Source: Myxococcales bacterium (GTDB lineage: Bacteria; Myxococcota_A; Polyangia; Polyangiales; Polyangiaceae). Taken from it: DNA of 64,000 bases. Of the stretch, positions 40,533-48,824 are shown piece after piece. The stretch's first letter is position 1. Every line of letters begins with the position of its first letter. A program made the position numbers and the translations under genes. The DNA lies in contig JADJQX010000007.1 of NCBI GenBank assembly GCA_016712525.1, positions 310,001 through 374,000 of the forward strand. Direction: 5' to 3'. The notes below the pieces were generated by a model that ran no database searches, was not told where the DNA came from, and worked only from the letters and a program-made list of their open reading frames with translations.

Positions 40533-41513
40533 TCACAGCCACTTGTGGTAGGTCGACGAGAACGCGAGCCCGCGGAAGCCGAGCTTCGTGTGCAGGTTGA
40601 ACGACTTGGTGTTCCGGAGCGAGAGCCCGGAGTCGACGATGTCGCTCTCGGCGCGCACGTAGTCCATCGCCCCTTGAAAGAGCGGGATGCCGTGCCCTTT
40701 GGCGCGGTCGTCGCCGCCGAGCACGCCCATGCGCCATTTGGTGATGCGCAGGCCGATGTGCTTCCGCAAGTCTTCGATTTTGTAGATAAAAAAGCCCTTC
40801 GCGTCGCCGTCCTTGTCGAGCACGATCGTGGTCCACGCGGGCGACGTCAGGCTCGACTCGACCCACCGCTCGTACATCTCGTCGACCTTCTTCCGGGGAA
40901 AACCCGGGTCGGCGTAGAAGCGGTGGGTGACGAAGGCATCCTTCGTCATGCCGACGAGGAGCGAGGTCTCCCCCTCCTTGGGGGCGCGAATGACGTAGCC
41001 CTCCGGGAGAGAGAAGCGCTCCTTGCGGACGTCGAGGCAGTTCGTGAGGGTGGTCTCGATGTAGCGGTAGCCGCGCCGCTCGAGCGCGTGCACCTGCGCG
41101 AGGTCGAGGATATGGACGCGCGCGTTCGCGAAGCGCATGCCCTCGCTCGCGAGCCACCCGTCGAAGGCCTCGAGCAGCGAGACGTGGATCTCCTCGCGCT
41201 CGGCCTCGGTCTCTCCGATGGCGTGGAGCTGATCGACAGAGGCGTAGGGGATGCCCCAGAAATCGGTGTCCCACGCGGATTTTTGGCCGGTGAGGAAGCC
41301 CACGATTCGCGAGCCGCGGGTCGCGTAGAAGGTGACCGCGGAGGGCCTCGAGACGAGCGCGAAGGCGGCCTCGGCCTCGATCGCGCGCGCGCCCTCTTTG
41401 GGCATGGACCAGTCGGCGCAGTAGCGCCCGAGCTCGTAGTCGGCGAAGAGGGGGCGGACGTCGTCTTGGGAGATCGCGAGCCCGCGCTCGACGGTGTGCG
41501 AAGAGGTGGTCAT
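40533..41513 (-). CDS. GNAT-family acetyltransferase of the nucleotide-sugar cluster
   Basis: The 326-residue protein has two GNAT-like halves. The C-terminal half contains a typical acetyl-CoA loop (MGVLGGDDRAKGHGIPLF) and the ending SFNLHTKLGFRGLAFSSTYHKW, which resembles sugar N-acetyltransferases such as WecD. The N-terminal half is a degenerate repeat. ATG 41513 is chosen; the frame is open upstream but without conserved character. It follows the amidotransferase on the same strand by 35 bases. Acetylation of an amino-sugar nucleotide made by the DegT aminotransferase at 46477 is the natural inference, unproven. Confidence 0.82.
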   Translation of the reverse strand: MTTSSHTVERGLAISQDDVRPLFADYELGRYCADWSMPKEGARAIEAEAAFALVSRPSAVTFYATRGSRIVGFLTGQKSAWDTDFWGIPYASVDQLHAIGETEAEREEIHVSLLEAFDGWLASEGMRFANARVHILDLAQVHALERRGYRYIETTLTNCLDVRKERFSLPEGYVIRAPKEGETSLLVGMTKDAFVTHRFYADPGFPRKKVDEMYERWVESSLTSPAWTTIVLDKDGDAKGFFIYKIEDLRKHIGLRITKWRMGVLGGDDRAKGHGIPLFQGAMDYVRAESDIVDSGLSLRNTKSFNLHTKLGFRGLAFSSTYHKWL

Positions 41514-41548
41514 CGATCGTCCTTCGTTTCGGCGCACGCCCGCCGCGT

Positions 41549-42790
41549 TCAGATGTTGTCCTTCGACGTGTACTTTACATAGAAGCTCATCGGGATGAGC
41601 TCCGCCTTCGCGAGCAGGTAGAAGAACGGCCGGTACTTCTCGAAGATCGGCTTGTAGTTGTCGTACTCGCGGTACGTGTGGAAGGGCAGGGTCATGAGGT
41701 CCTCGAACTGGGTCTGATCGAAGCCCCAGCGCTTCATGAGCATGAAGACCTGGTCCATCGAGCAGTCGGGCGGGGGCTCGATCTCCTTCGCGGCCTCTTC
41801 GCGGCCGATGAGGCCGGAGCGCACGTGCGCCGAGTGGCCCACGATGCGCGCGTCGATCGCCCACCGGCGAGGCGCGAAATAGGTGTGGAAGAACGACGCC
41901 ATGCGGTTCTCGAGGTGGTGGCCGCCGTACCACTTCCAGCCGTAGTCGCGCTGGAGCATCTCCTTGACCGCGGGCTTGTCGTACTTGAGGTACCAGAGCG
42001 GGCGCACCTTGGTGATGCGGCGCATGAGCATCCAGCGGAGCTGGTCTTTCAGCCAGAGGCTCGGGTAGGTGTCGAGCTTCACGTACCCGTGCCGCTTCAC
42101 GACGCTCTCGAGGTAGCGCGCGTCCATGTAGAGCCAGCCGATGGGGAAGAGCCCCTCGCTCTGGAACGAGTGACCCTCGAAGATGAAGCGGGTGCCCACC
42201 TCTTCGGCGACGCGGTTCAGGACCGTGGCGAGCCCGAGGTCGGTCGGGATCTCGAGGTCGATCGTGCCGGACCGCAGGAACGCGCGGTAGATCTCGTCGT
42301 ACTCCTCGTTGTCGACCACGTACGTGTTGAGCTCGACGTCGTGCTTCTTCAGGACGTTGTGGATGTTCTCGACGGCGATGCTCGAGTTCCACGTGTTGTC
42401 GAAGTGCACGGCGAGGGGGCGGAGGCCGCGCTCCTTCGCGAGGTGAATGAGGTACGACGAGTCGGCGCCGCCGCTCACGCCGACCACGAGGTCGTAGGGT
42501 TTGCCCTTGCCTTCTTGCCTGATTTTACTGACGATTTCGGCGAAGCGGCGCTCGGCCGCGGGGGAGCCGGTCTGGTACTCGGCGGCGAGCTTGTCGTGCA
42601 TCGCGCAGTAGTTGCAGACGCCCCGCTCGTCGAACTTGATGGAGGGGATGTCCTCTCCGTAGAGGCACCGCTTGCACCGCCGGAGCTTCTTGCCCTCCTC
42701 CGTGAGGCGGTCCCATCGATTGAGCCAGGCCTTCTCGTCGAAGAAAATGGCGCGGTCTTCTTGGGTTCGGGGCAATTTCGAGGAAATCAC
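41549..42790 (-). CDS. N-acetyl sugar amidotransferase (WbpG/WbuX/PseA type)
   Basis: The 413-residue ATP-PP-loop enzyme carries VSGGADSS at 105-112, the pyrophosphate-binding loop. A Cys4 cluster lies just before it (Cys39, Cys42, Cys59, Cys62). Such proteins use ammonia from a HisH/HisF-like pair to turn an acetamido group on a nucleotide sugar into acetamidino, as WbpG does in Pseudomonas O5 B-band LPS. The matching HisH/HisF homologues are at 53464-54866. ATG 42790 is the start. The first gene of a minus-strand operon with the GNAT gene, it is divergent from the methyltransferase. Confidence 0.9.
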   Translation of the reverse strand: MISSKLPRTQEDRAIFFDEKAWLNRWDRLTEEGKKLRRCKRCLYGEDIPSIKFDERGVCNYCAMHDKLAAEYQTGSPAAERRFAEIVSKIRQEGKGKPYDLVVGVSGGADSSYLIHLAKERGLRPLAVHFDNTWNSSIAVENIHNVLKKHDVELNTYVVDNEEYDEIYRAFLRSGTIDLEIPTDLGLATVLNRVAEEVGTRFIFEGHSFQSEGLFPIGWLYMDARYLESVVKRHGYVKLDTYPSLWLKDQLRWMLMRRITKVRPLWYLKYDKPAVKEMLQRDYGWKWYGGHHLENRMASFFHTYFAPRRWAIDARIVGHSAHVRSGLIGREEAAKEIEPPPDCSMDQVFMLMKRWGFDQTQFEDLMTLPFHTYREYDNYKPIFEKYRPFFYLLAKAELIPMSFYVKYTSKDNI

Positions 42791-43172
42791 GTGAGAAGCT
42801 CCTGGGTCGGCGGCGTGCGAGGTCGTGCATCGGCGACGCGAGCGTCGATCCCGTCTCCGCGCCGACCCGCCGCGCGGCGCCGCACGCTACACCATGGTCG
42901 CCCGCCGGCACAGGGGCCGAAACGACCGCTCGGCGCGTCTTCCCCGGGGCGAAGAGGCCGGCTATAGAGCCGGATCGCGCCGAGAGGCGCGTATCGAATG
43001 CCGACCGCGCGGCTCGCACCGAACGCGGATCTCGTGTGTCGAAGCCGCGTGCGGAGCCCTAGCCCATGACGAATCGAGCCAAAAAGTCGCGGAAACGAGC
43101 CCATCGCGGCTCGGCCCGCGCGGCGTCGTCCTCGGGCCGTGCGCCGCGCCATCGCGTCCTGGAGGGAACGTC
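42791..43172. promoter_or_regulatory. Divergent promoter region of the sugar cluster
   Basis: This 382-base gap separates the amidotransferase (-) and methyltransferase (+) genes. It holds two dyads. CGACGC-GA-GCGTCG lies at 42834-42847 and CCGGCT-ATAG-AGCCGG at 42958-42973. The centre of the second contains TATAGA, a possible -10 box. No ORF with coding character was seen. The dyads are candidate operators. Confidence 0.45.
43161..43165 (+). promoter_or_regulatory. Shine-Dalgarno sequence setting the methyltransferase start
   Basis: GGAGG ends 7 bases before GTG 43173 and places the start after a long open stretch (from 42825) that lacks conserved protein character. Confidence 0.7.
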
Positions 43173-44156
43173 GTGAGAGAAAAGCTTCTGTCGATCCTCG
43201 TCGAGCCGACCACCTACGCCGAGCTCCGCCCGGAGAACCTCGTGCGTGAGGGGGGCGAGATCGTCTCGGGCGACCTCGTGAGCGTGCTCACGGGCAAGAC
43301 GTACCCCATCGTGCGCGGCATCCCGCGCTTCGTGCCGAACTCGATGTACGCCGAGAACTTCGGCAAGCAGTGGAACATGTTCCGCGAGGTGCAGGTCGAC
43401 AGCGAGACGCGCACCGCCCATTCGACCAACCGCTTCGACAACGACGTCGGCTGGACGTCGGACGACGTCGCGGGGAAGTGGGTGCTCGACGCCGGCTGCG
43501 GGGCCGGGCGCTTCGCCGAGGTCGCCGCCTCGCGCGGGGGCGATTTCGTCGGGCTCGACATCTCGTCGGCCGTCGAGGCCACCAAGAAGACGCTCGAGCG
43601 TTTCTCCAACGTCGACGTCGTGCAGGCGAGCATGCTCGACATGCCGTTCCGGCCGGGCACGTTCGACCTCGCCTACAGCATCGGCGTGCTCCAGCACACG
43701 CCCGACCCCGAGGGCGCGTGCACCTCCGTCGCCCGCGTCACGAAGCCGAAGGGCGGCAAGTTCGCCATGACCGCCTACGCGCGGCAGCCGTGGACGAAGC
43801 TCAACACGAAGTACCTCATTCGCCCGCTCACGAAGCGCCTCCCGGACGACCTCCTCCTCGGCGCCATCAAGGCCTCGATGCCGTTCGTGTTCCCGGTCGC
43901 CGACGCCCTCTTCCGGGTGCCCGTCCTCGGGGACGTGGCGCGGTTCACGATGCCGGTCGCGTGTTACCCCGAGCGCACCGAGTACTCGCGCGAGCAGCGC
44001 TACGCCGAGAGCGTGCTCGACACGTTCGACATGCTCGCGCCGGCGTACGACGCGCCCATGACCTGGCAAGAGGTCGAGCGCGCCCTCAAGAAGGCCGGGG
44101 CCAAAGAGTGGACGTTCCGGACGAAGGTGCCGATCAACGTCTGGGGCTCGCGCTGA
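43173..44156 (+). CDS. Class I SAM-dependent methyltransferase with Trm112-like N-terminus
   Basis: The 327-residue protein starts with a small segment resembling Trm112-type domains (SGDLVSVLTGKTYPIVRGIPRFV). A Rossmann methyltransferase follows, with motif I VLDAGCGAGRF, motif post-I FVGLDIS, motif IV FDLAYSIGVLQHTPD and an extended C-terminus. This arrangement is common in polysaccharide and LPS clusters for O- or C-methylation of sugars, but the acceptor is not evident. GTG 43173 is selected by its Shine-Dalgarno. It is followed by the UDP-sugar dehydrogenase after 36 bases. Confidence 0.87.
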   Translation: MREKLLSILVEPTTYAELRPENLVREGGEIVSGDLVSVLTGKTYPIVRGIPRFVPNSMYAENFGKQWNMFREVQVDSETRTAHSTNRFDNDVGWTSDDVAGKWVLDAGCGAGRFAEVAASRGGDFVGLDISSAVEATKKTLERFSNVDVVQASMLDMPFRPGTFDLAYSIGVLQHTPDPEGACTSVARVTKPKGGKFAMTAYARQPWTKLNTKYLIRPLTKRLPDDLLLGAIKASMPFVFPVADALFRVPVLGDVARFTMPVACYPERTEYSREQRYAESVLDTFDMLAPAYDAPMTWQEVERALKKAGAKEWTFRTKVPINVWGSR

Positions 44157-44192
44157 GGCTCTCCAACTGTTCGTAACTTTTAGGAAAACGTC

Positions 44193-45524
44193 ATGTCGAA
44201 CCTCACCACCAAGGTCGAGCGCAAAGAGGCGAAGATCGCCGTCATCGGGCTCGGGTACGTCGGGCTCCCCGTCGCGGCGTGCCTCGCCGACGCGGGCTTC
44301 AAGGTCACGGGCGTCGACCTCAAGCAGGAGCGCCTCGCCAAGATCGCCGCGGGCGAGTGCCCGATCGAGGGCGAAGAGCCCGGCCTCGCGCCCATGATCA
44401 CGAAGGTCGTCGCCGACGGCCGGCTCGTGGTCACCTCGGACTACGCGAAGCTCGCGGACGTGGACGTCGTGCTCATCGACGTCGACACGCCGGTCGAGGC
44501 CGACAACCGCCCCGCGTACAAGGCCCTCCGCGGCGCGTGCGAGGCGCTCGGCGCCGTCATGAAGGACGGCGTGCTCGTCATCGTCGAGTCGACGATCGCC
44601 CCCGGCACCGTGGACAAGGTCGTCGCCCCGCTGCTCGAGAAGGTCTCCGGAAAGAAGCGCAACGAGGGCTTCTTCCTCGGTCACTGCCCGGAGCGCGTGA
44701 TGCCCGGGCGGCTCCTCAAGAACCTCACCGAGCTCTCCCGCGTGTGTGGCGGCAGCACGCCCGAGACCGCGAAGGCGATGGTGGCGCTCTACCGCACGAT
44801 CGTGAAGGGCGACCTCGACGAGGCCGACTGCGTCACCGCCGAGCTCGTCAAGACGGCCGAGAACACCTACCGCGACGTGAACATCGCGTTCGCGAACGAG
44901 CTCGCCATGATCTGCGAGGCCTCGGGCGGCAAATTCATGCGCGTCCGTGAGCTCGTGAACAAGTCGCCCGGGCGCAACGTGCTCCTCTCCGGCGCGGGCG
45001 TCGGCGGCCACTGCATCACGAAGGACCCGTGGCTCCTCGCGCACGGCGCGCCCGAGCTCGACACGAAGGTCATCGCCGCCGCGCGCGCCCGGAACGACGG
45101 CATGCCCTCGCACGTGCTCTCGCTCGTCGAGGCGGCCCTCGCCGAGCACGGCAAGAAGCTCGCCGGCGCGCGCCTCGCGATCCTCGGGTTCTCGTACCTC
45201 GAGGACTCGGACGACACGCGGCACGCGCCCTCGGAGTACTTCATCGCTCGCGCGAAGGAGAAGGGCTGCGAGTGCGTCGTGCACGACCCGTACGTCGAGG
45301 AGCACAAGGGCGACCTGTGGAAGGTGCTCGAGGGCGCCGACTGCGCGGTCTTGCTCGTCGCGCACACGGCCTACAAGGGCTTGGACCTCGGCGCCGTCGC
45401 CGCCAAGCTGCGCACGAAGGCGTTCGTCGACGCCCGTCACGTGTTCGACGTCGGGGCCGCGCGTGCGGCCGGTCTCGTGGTGAGGAGCCTCGGCAACGCG
45501 GCCGAGAGAGGGAATGTCAAATGA
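44193..45524 (+). CDS. UDP-N-acetylhexosamine 6-dehydrogenase (WbpA/WecC type)
   Basis: The 443-residue protein is an NAD-dependent nucleotide sugar dehydrogenase oxidising C6 to a uronate in two steps. NAD motif GLGYVGLP is at 19-26. The ES-x-APGTV block is present, and the catalytic Cys274 lies in GVGGHCITKDPW. A C-terminal domain has FSYLEDSDDTRHAPS. The GHCITKDPW form is closer to WbpA/WecC/VipA than to UDP-glucose dehydrogenases, so a UDP-GlcNAc- or UDP-ManNAc-type substrate is inferred. ATG 44193 is used. The stop overlaps the epimerase start (ATGA). Confidence 0.93.
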   Translation: MSNLTTKVERKEAKIAVIGLGYVGLPVAACLADAGFKVTGVDLKQERLAKIAAGECPIEGEEPGLAPMITKVVADGRLVVTSDYAKLADVDVVLIDVDTPVEADNRPAYKALRGACEALGAVMKDGVLVIVESTIAPGTVDKVVAPLLEKVSGKKRNEGFFLGHCPERVMPGRLLKNLTELSRVCGGSTPETAKAMVALYRTIVKGDLDEADCVTAELVKTAENTYRDVNIAFANELAMICEASGGKFMRVRELVNKSPGRNVLLSGAGVGGHCITKDPWLLAHGAPELDTKVIAAARARNDGMPSHVLSLVEAALAEHGKKLAGARLAILGFSYLEDSDDTRHAPSEYFIARAKEKGCECVVHDPYVEEHKGDLWKVLEGADCAVLLVAHTAYKGLDLGAVAAKLRTKAFVDARHVFDVGAARAAGLVVRSLGNAAERGNVK

Positions 45525-46480
45525 GCATCGAGGGAGCGAAGATCTTCATCACGGGCGGCGCGGGCTTCATCGGCTCCACGCTCATCGGGCGCCTCATCGA
45601 GAAGAACGAGATCGTGGCGTACGACAACCTCGCCCGTGACTCCCTGAAGGACAAAACCTTTAGGGATCACAAGAACTTGAAGCTCATCAAGGGCGACGTC
45701 ATGGACGGCGAGCACGTGCGCCGCTCGATGGAGGGCTCGGACCTCGTCGTGCACTGCGCGGCGATCGCGGGCATCGACACCGTGACGAAGAGCCCGTGCA
45801 CCACGCTCCGCGTGAACATGATGGGCTCGGCGAACGTGCTCGAGGCGGCGGCGAAGCTCCCGAAGGTGTCGCGCGTCGTGTGCTTCTCGACGAGCGAGGT
45901 CTTCGGCGTGCACGCCTTCCGGTCGAAGGAGAGCGACTCCACGGTCATCGGCGCGGTGGGCGAGCCGCGCTGGACGTACGCGGTGGGCAAGCTCGCCGAG
46001 GAGCACCTCGCGATCGCCTACCACAAGGAGCACGGGCTCCCGACGTCGGTCGTCCGGCCCTTCAACGTGTACGGCCCCGGTCAGGTGGGGGAGGGCGCGC
46101 TCCGCAACTTCATCCTGCGCGCCATCAAGAACGAGCCCATCGAGGTCCACGGCGACGGCAGCCAGATCCGCGCGTGGTGCTTCGTCGACGACATGGTCGA
46201 CGCCGTGCTCCTCACGATGGAGCACCCGAAGGCCGTCGGCGAGACGTTCAACATCGGAAATTCCCGTGCGATCTGCACGATCTTGGGCCTCGCCGAGCAG
46301 ACCGTGCGCGTGCTCGGCTCGAAGAGCAAGATCACTCTCGTCCCGCGCGATCTGGCCGACGTCGCGATGCGCATCCCCGACGTGAGGAAGTCGCGCGAGC
46401 TCATCGGCTTCGACGCGAAGGTCGACCTCGACGAGGGCATCCGCCGCGCGGCCGAGTACTACACGAGGCTCGGATCGTGA
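45521..46480 (+). CDS. NAD-dependent epimerase/dehydratase of the sugar cluster
   Basis: The 319-residue extended SDR has GGAGFIG near the N-terminus, catalytic Tyr/Lys in YAVGKLAEE, RPFNVYGPGQVGEGALRNF and the AWCFVDDMVDAVLL block. Sugar specificity cannot be read from the sequence. It overlaps the dehydrogenase (ATGA) and the following aminotransferase (GTGA), so all three are translated as a unit. A role in converting a UDP-hexosaminuronate or -ketosugar intermediate is likely. ATG 45521 is the start. Confidence 0.92.
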   Translation: MSIEGAKIFITGGAGFIGSTLIGRLIEKNEIVAYDNLARDSLKDKTFRDHKNLKLIKGDVMDGEHVRRSMEGSDLVVHCAAIAGIDTVTKSPCTTLRVNMMGSANVLEAAAKLPKVSRVVCFSTSEVFGVHAFRSKESDSTVIGAVGEPRWTYAVGKLAEEHLAIAYHKEHGLPTSVVRPFNVYGPGQVGEGALRNFILRAIKNEPIEVHGDGSQIRAWCFVDDMVDAVLLTMEHPKAVGETFNIGNSRAICTILGLAEQTVRVLGSKSKITLVPRDLADVAMRIPDVRKSRELIGFDAKVDLDEGIRRAAEYYTRLGS

Positions 46481-47607
46481 TCCGCCTCTCGATCCCGAGC
46501 ATCGAGGACGACGACGTCGCCGAGGTCGAGCGTGTCCTCCGTACGGGCTTCCTCGTGCAAGGCCCGAACGTGGCCAAGTTCGAGGAGAAGCTCGCCCAGA
46601 TGACGGGCTCGAAGCACGCGGTCGCACTCACGAACTGCACGGCGGCGCTCCAGCTCGCGCTCCTCGCGATCGACGTGCGCCCCGGGGATCTCGTGGCCGT
46701 GACGGCGTACTCGTGGCTCTCGACGGCCAACGTCATCGAGCTCTGCGGAGCGACGCCGGTCTTCGTCGACGTCGACGCGAAGACCTTCAACATGTGCCCC
46801 GACGCCCTCGAGGCCGCCCTCGCGCGCGTGACGACGACGGCCGACGGCAAGCGCCGGCTCAAGGCCATCCTACCCGTGCATACCTTCGGCCAAATGGCCG
46901 ATATGACCCGTCTTTTGGCGGTCGGAGAGCGCTACGGCGTGCCCGTGATCGAGGACGCGGCGTGCGCCTTGCTCGCCACGTGGAACGGGAAACAAGCGGG
47001 CAGCCTCGGGCTCATGGGCTGCTTCTCGTTCCACCCGCGCAAGGCCGTCACGACGGGCGAGGGCGGGGCCATCACGACGGACGACGAGGCCCTCGCGAAC
47101 CGCCTCCGCGCCCTCAGGAACCACGGCCAAGATCCGACGGCCAAGACGCCCGACTTCGTCATGCCCGGTTTCAACTGCCGCATGACCGAGTTCCAAGGGG
47201 CGTTCGGCGTCACCCAGCTCGCCAAGATGCCGCGGGTGCTCGCGGCGCGCACGTCGCTCGCGGGGGTCTACGCGAAGGAGCTCGCCGGGACGCGTGTCAC
47301 GGCGCCGTTCGTGCAGCCCGAGGCGACCCACGCGTACCAGAGCTACGTGACCTTGCTCCCGGAGGACGCGGCCCCGCGTCGCGCCGAGATCATCGCGACG
47401 CTGCGCGAGCGCGGCATCGAGACGAACATCGGCACCTGGCACATGCCGATGACGACGTACTTCCGCACGCGCTACGGCTTCCGCCCGGGGGATTTTCCCG
47501 TCGCGGACCGCGTCTTCGCGCGTGCGTTCACCTTGCCGCTCTACGAGGGGCTCGCTGTGGACGACGTGAAGAAGGTCGTCTCGGAGATTTCGCGCGTCGT
47601 CGGCTGA
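46477..47607 (+). CDS. DegT/DnrJ/EryC1-family sugar aminotransferase
   Basis: The 376-residue PLP enzyme transfers an amino group to a ketosugar nucleotide. The PLP lysine is Lys189 in SFHPRKAVTTGEGG; Asp160 in VIEDAACALLA contacts the pyridine nitrogen, and RNHGQ and PGFNCRMTEFQGA are present. It resembles WbpE-like and PseC/ArnB-like aminotransferases; with a C6 dehydrogenase next to it, a 3-amino-uronate product (as in the O5 B-band pathway) is a fair inference. GTG 46477 overlaps the epimerase stop. No terminator is seen before the convergent gene 52 bases on. Confidence 0.93.
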   Translation: MIRLSIPSIEDDDVAEVERVLRTGFLVQGPNVAKFEEKLAQMTGSKHAVALTNCTAALQLALLAIDVRPGDLVAVTAYSWLSTANVIELCGATPVFVDVDAKTFNMCPDALEAALARVTTTADGKRRLKAILPVHTFGQMADMTRLLAVGERYGVPVIEDAACALLATWNGKQAGSLGLMGCFSFHPRKAVTTGEGGAITTDDEALANRLRALRNHGQDPTAKTPDFVMPGFNCRMTEFQGAFGVTQLAKMPRVLAARTSLAGVYAKELAGTRVTAPFVQPEATHAYQSYVTLLPEDAAPRRAEIIATLRERGIETNIGTWHMPMTTYFRTRYGFRPGDFPVADRVFARAFTLPLYEGLAVDDVKKVVSEISRVVG

Positions 47608-47658
47608 GAGTCGCGCGCTCGTGCACGTCGGCGCTTCGTCCATCGTCCCTCGCCGCGC

Positions 47659-48696
47659 TCATGGGGCGGCGGGGGCGCTCGGCGTCGCGTCGGGGGCGGG
47701 CGTCGTGATCGACGTGGGCGCGGGAGTCGCTGCGGGCGCGGGCGTGGGGTTGGATGCGGGCGCGGGCGTGGGGTTGGATGCGGGCGCGGGCGTGACGGGG
47801 CGTGAAAACCCTGGGCAGGTGCGGAAGCGCTCCTCGACGTCTTCGCAGGACTCTCGCTCGAGGCGCGTGCGGGCGGGGAGCGCCGCGGGGACGACGCTGT
47901 CCCAGTGGAGCTGGAGCTTGGCGCCGGCGAAGATTCCGAGGGACCCTTCCGACAAGGTGCCGACGTTCCCGAGGGCGAGGTCGGCTCCCATGTCGACGCG
48001 CTCGCCGAGGTGCACGGCGACGCCGAGACCCCCCCGGAACGTGGCCGCGCCGCGGACCTCGTAGCGGAGCGAGTCGGCGACGAGGCGGTCGATGTCGGCT
48101 TGCGAGAAGCGGATGGACCCGTCGGGACCGACGACGGTGCCCGCCGTGGTGGTGAAGTCGGGCGCGCGGACGATCGTGTCGATCGTGATGCCCATGCCCG
48201 CCTCGAGCGAGGGCACGACCGACAGGAACGGCCAGGGCGAGATCGGCGCCGCGATCCCCGTCGTGAGCGGCACCCACCCGTAGTTGCGCTCTCCGCTCAC
48301 GAGGAGGGTGGGCGCGACACCGACATAGAACCCGAGCGCGACCTTGGGCAGCCCCGACGCGTGCCGGCCGAGGAGCGGCGCGCTGAACACGAACGCCGCG
48401 GTGCCCGAGCCACCATGCGCGACCGGGGCCACGCTGCTCTCCGCGTAATTGATGTAGTGCACACCAAACTGCGCGCCGATGTTTCCCGACGTGGAGCTGA
48501 AGCTCGAGGCGTAGCTGCCCACGAACATGCGACCGCCGCTCCCGAAGGACGCGCCGGTGAAGGACCCGGTGATGCTCGATGCGGTGGTGTCCCAGGTCGA
48601 GACCATGGTCGGGTGGGTGCCCGGCGTCGCCCATCCGCGCGAGGGGGCGAACGAGACGGCGCATCCGACGAGCACGGCGAGGAACAGAGGGCGCAT
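47659..48696 (-). CDS. Secreted barrel-like protein with a Pro/Ala repeat tail
   Basis: The 345-residue protein has a signal peptide (FLAVLVGCAVSFAPSRGWA). Many alternating strands (GSFTGASFGSGGRMFVGSYAS, KVALGFYVGVAPTLLVSGER, VAVHLGERVDMGADLALG) suggest an outer-membrane or surface beta-barrel. A short Cys-containing segment (SCEDVEERFRTCPGF) and a tail of Pro/Ala repeats follow. The two 24-base repeats at 47735-47795 code for PAPASNPT units. No family is recognised. It follows the PQQ-type dehydrogenase genes on the same strand after 128 bases. Confidence 0.7.
   Translation of the reverse strand: MRPLFLAVLVGCAVSFAPSRGWATPGTHPTMVSTWDTTASSITGSFTGASFGSGGRMFVGSYASSFSSTSGNIGAQFGVHYINYAESSVAPVAHGGSGTAAFVFSAPLLGRHASGLPKVALGFYVGVAPTLLVSGERNYGWVPLTTGIAAPISPWPFLSVVPSLEAGMGITIDTIVRAPDFTTTAGTVVGPDGSIRFSQADIDRLVADSLRYEVRGAATFRGGLGVAVHLGERVDMGADLALGNVGTLSEGSLGIFAGAKLQLHWDSVVPAALPARTRLERESCEDVEERFRTCPGFSRPVTPAPASNPTPAPASNPTPAPAATPAPTSITTPAPDATPSAPAAP
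47735..47795. repeat. 24-base direct repeats in the tail of the secreted protein
   Basis: Two and a half copies of gcgggcgcgggcgtggggttggat occur in the coding strand of the tail (PAPASNPT on the minus strand). Coding, in frame. Confidence 0.75.
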
Positions 48697-48824
48697 ACCT
48701 TCGCTCGAGCAGGATCGATGCCACGTGGCCTTTCACCGCGCGCCAGCGTCGGCGCGCGCACCCGTTGCGTGGGCCCGCAATGAGGTCGTCGCGCGCCCTA
48801 CCGAGCCGGTCGCGCGACGTTAGC

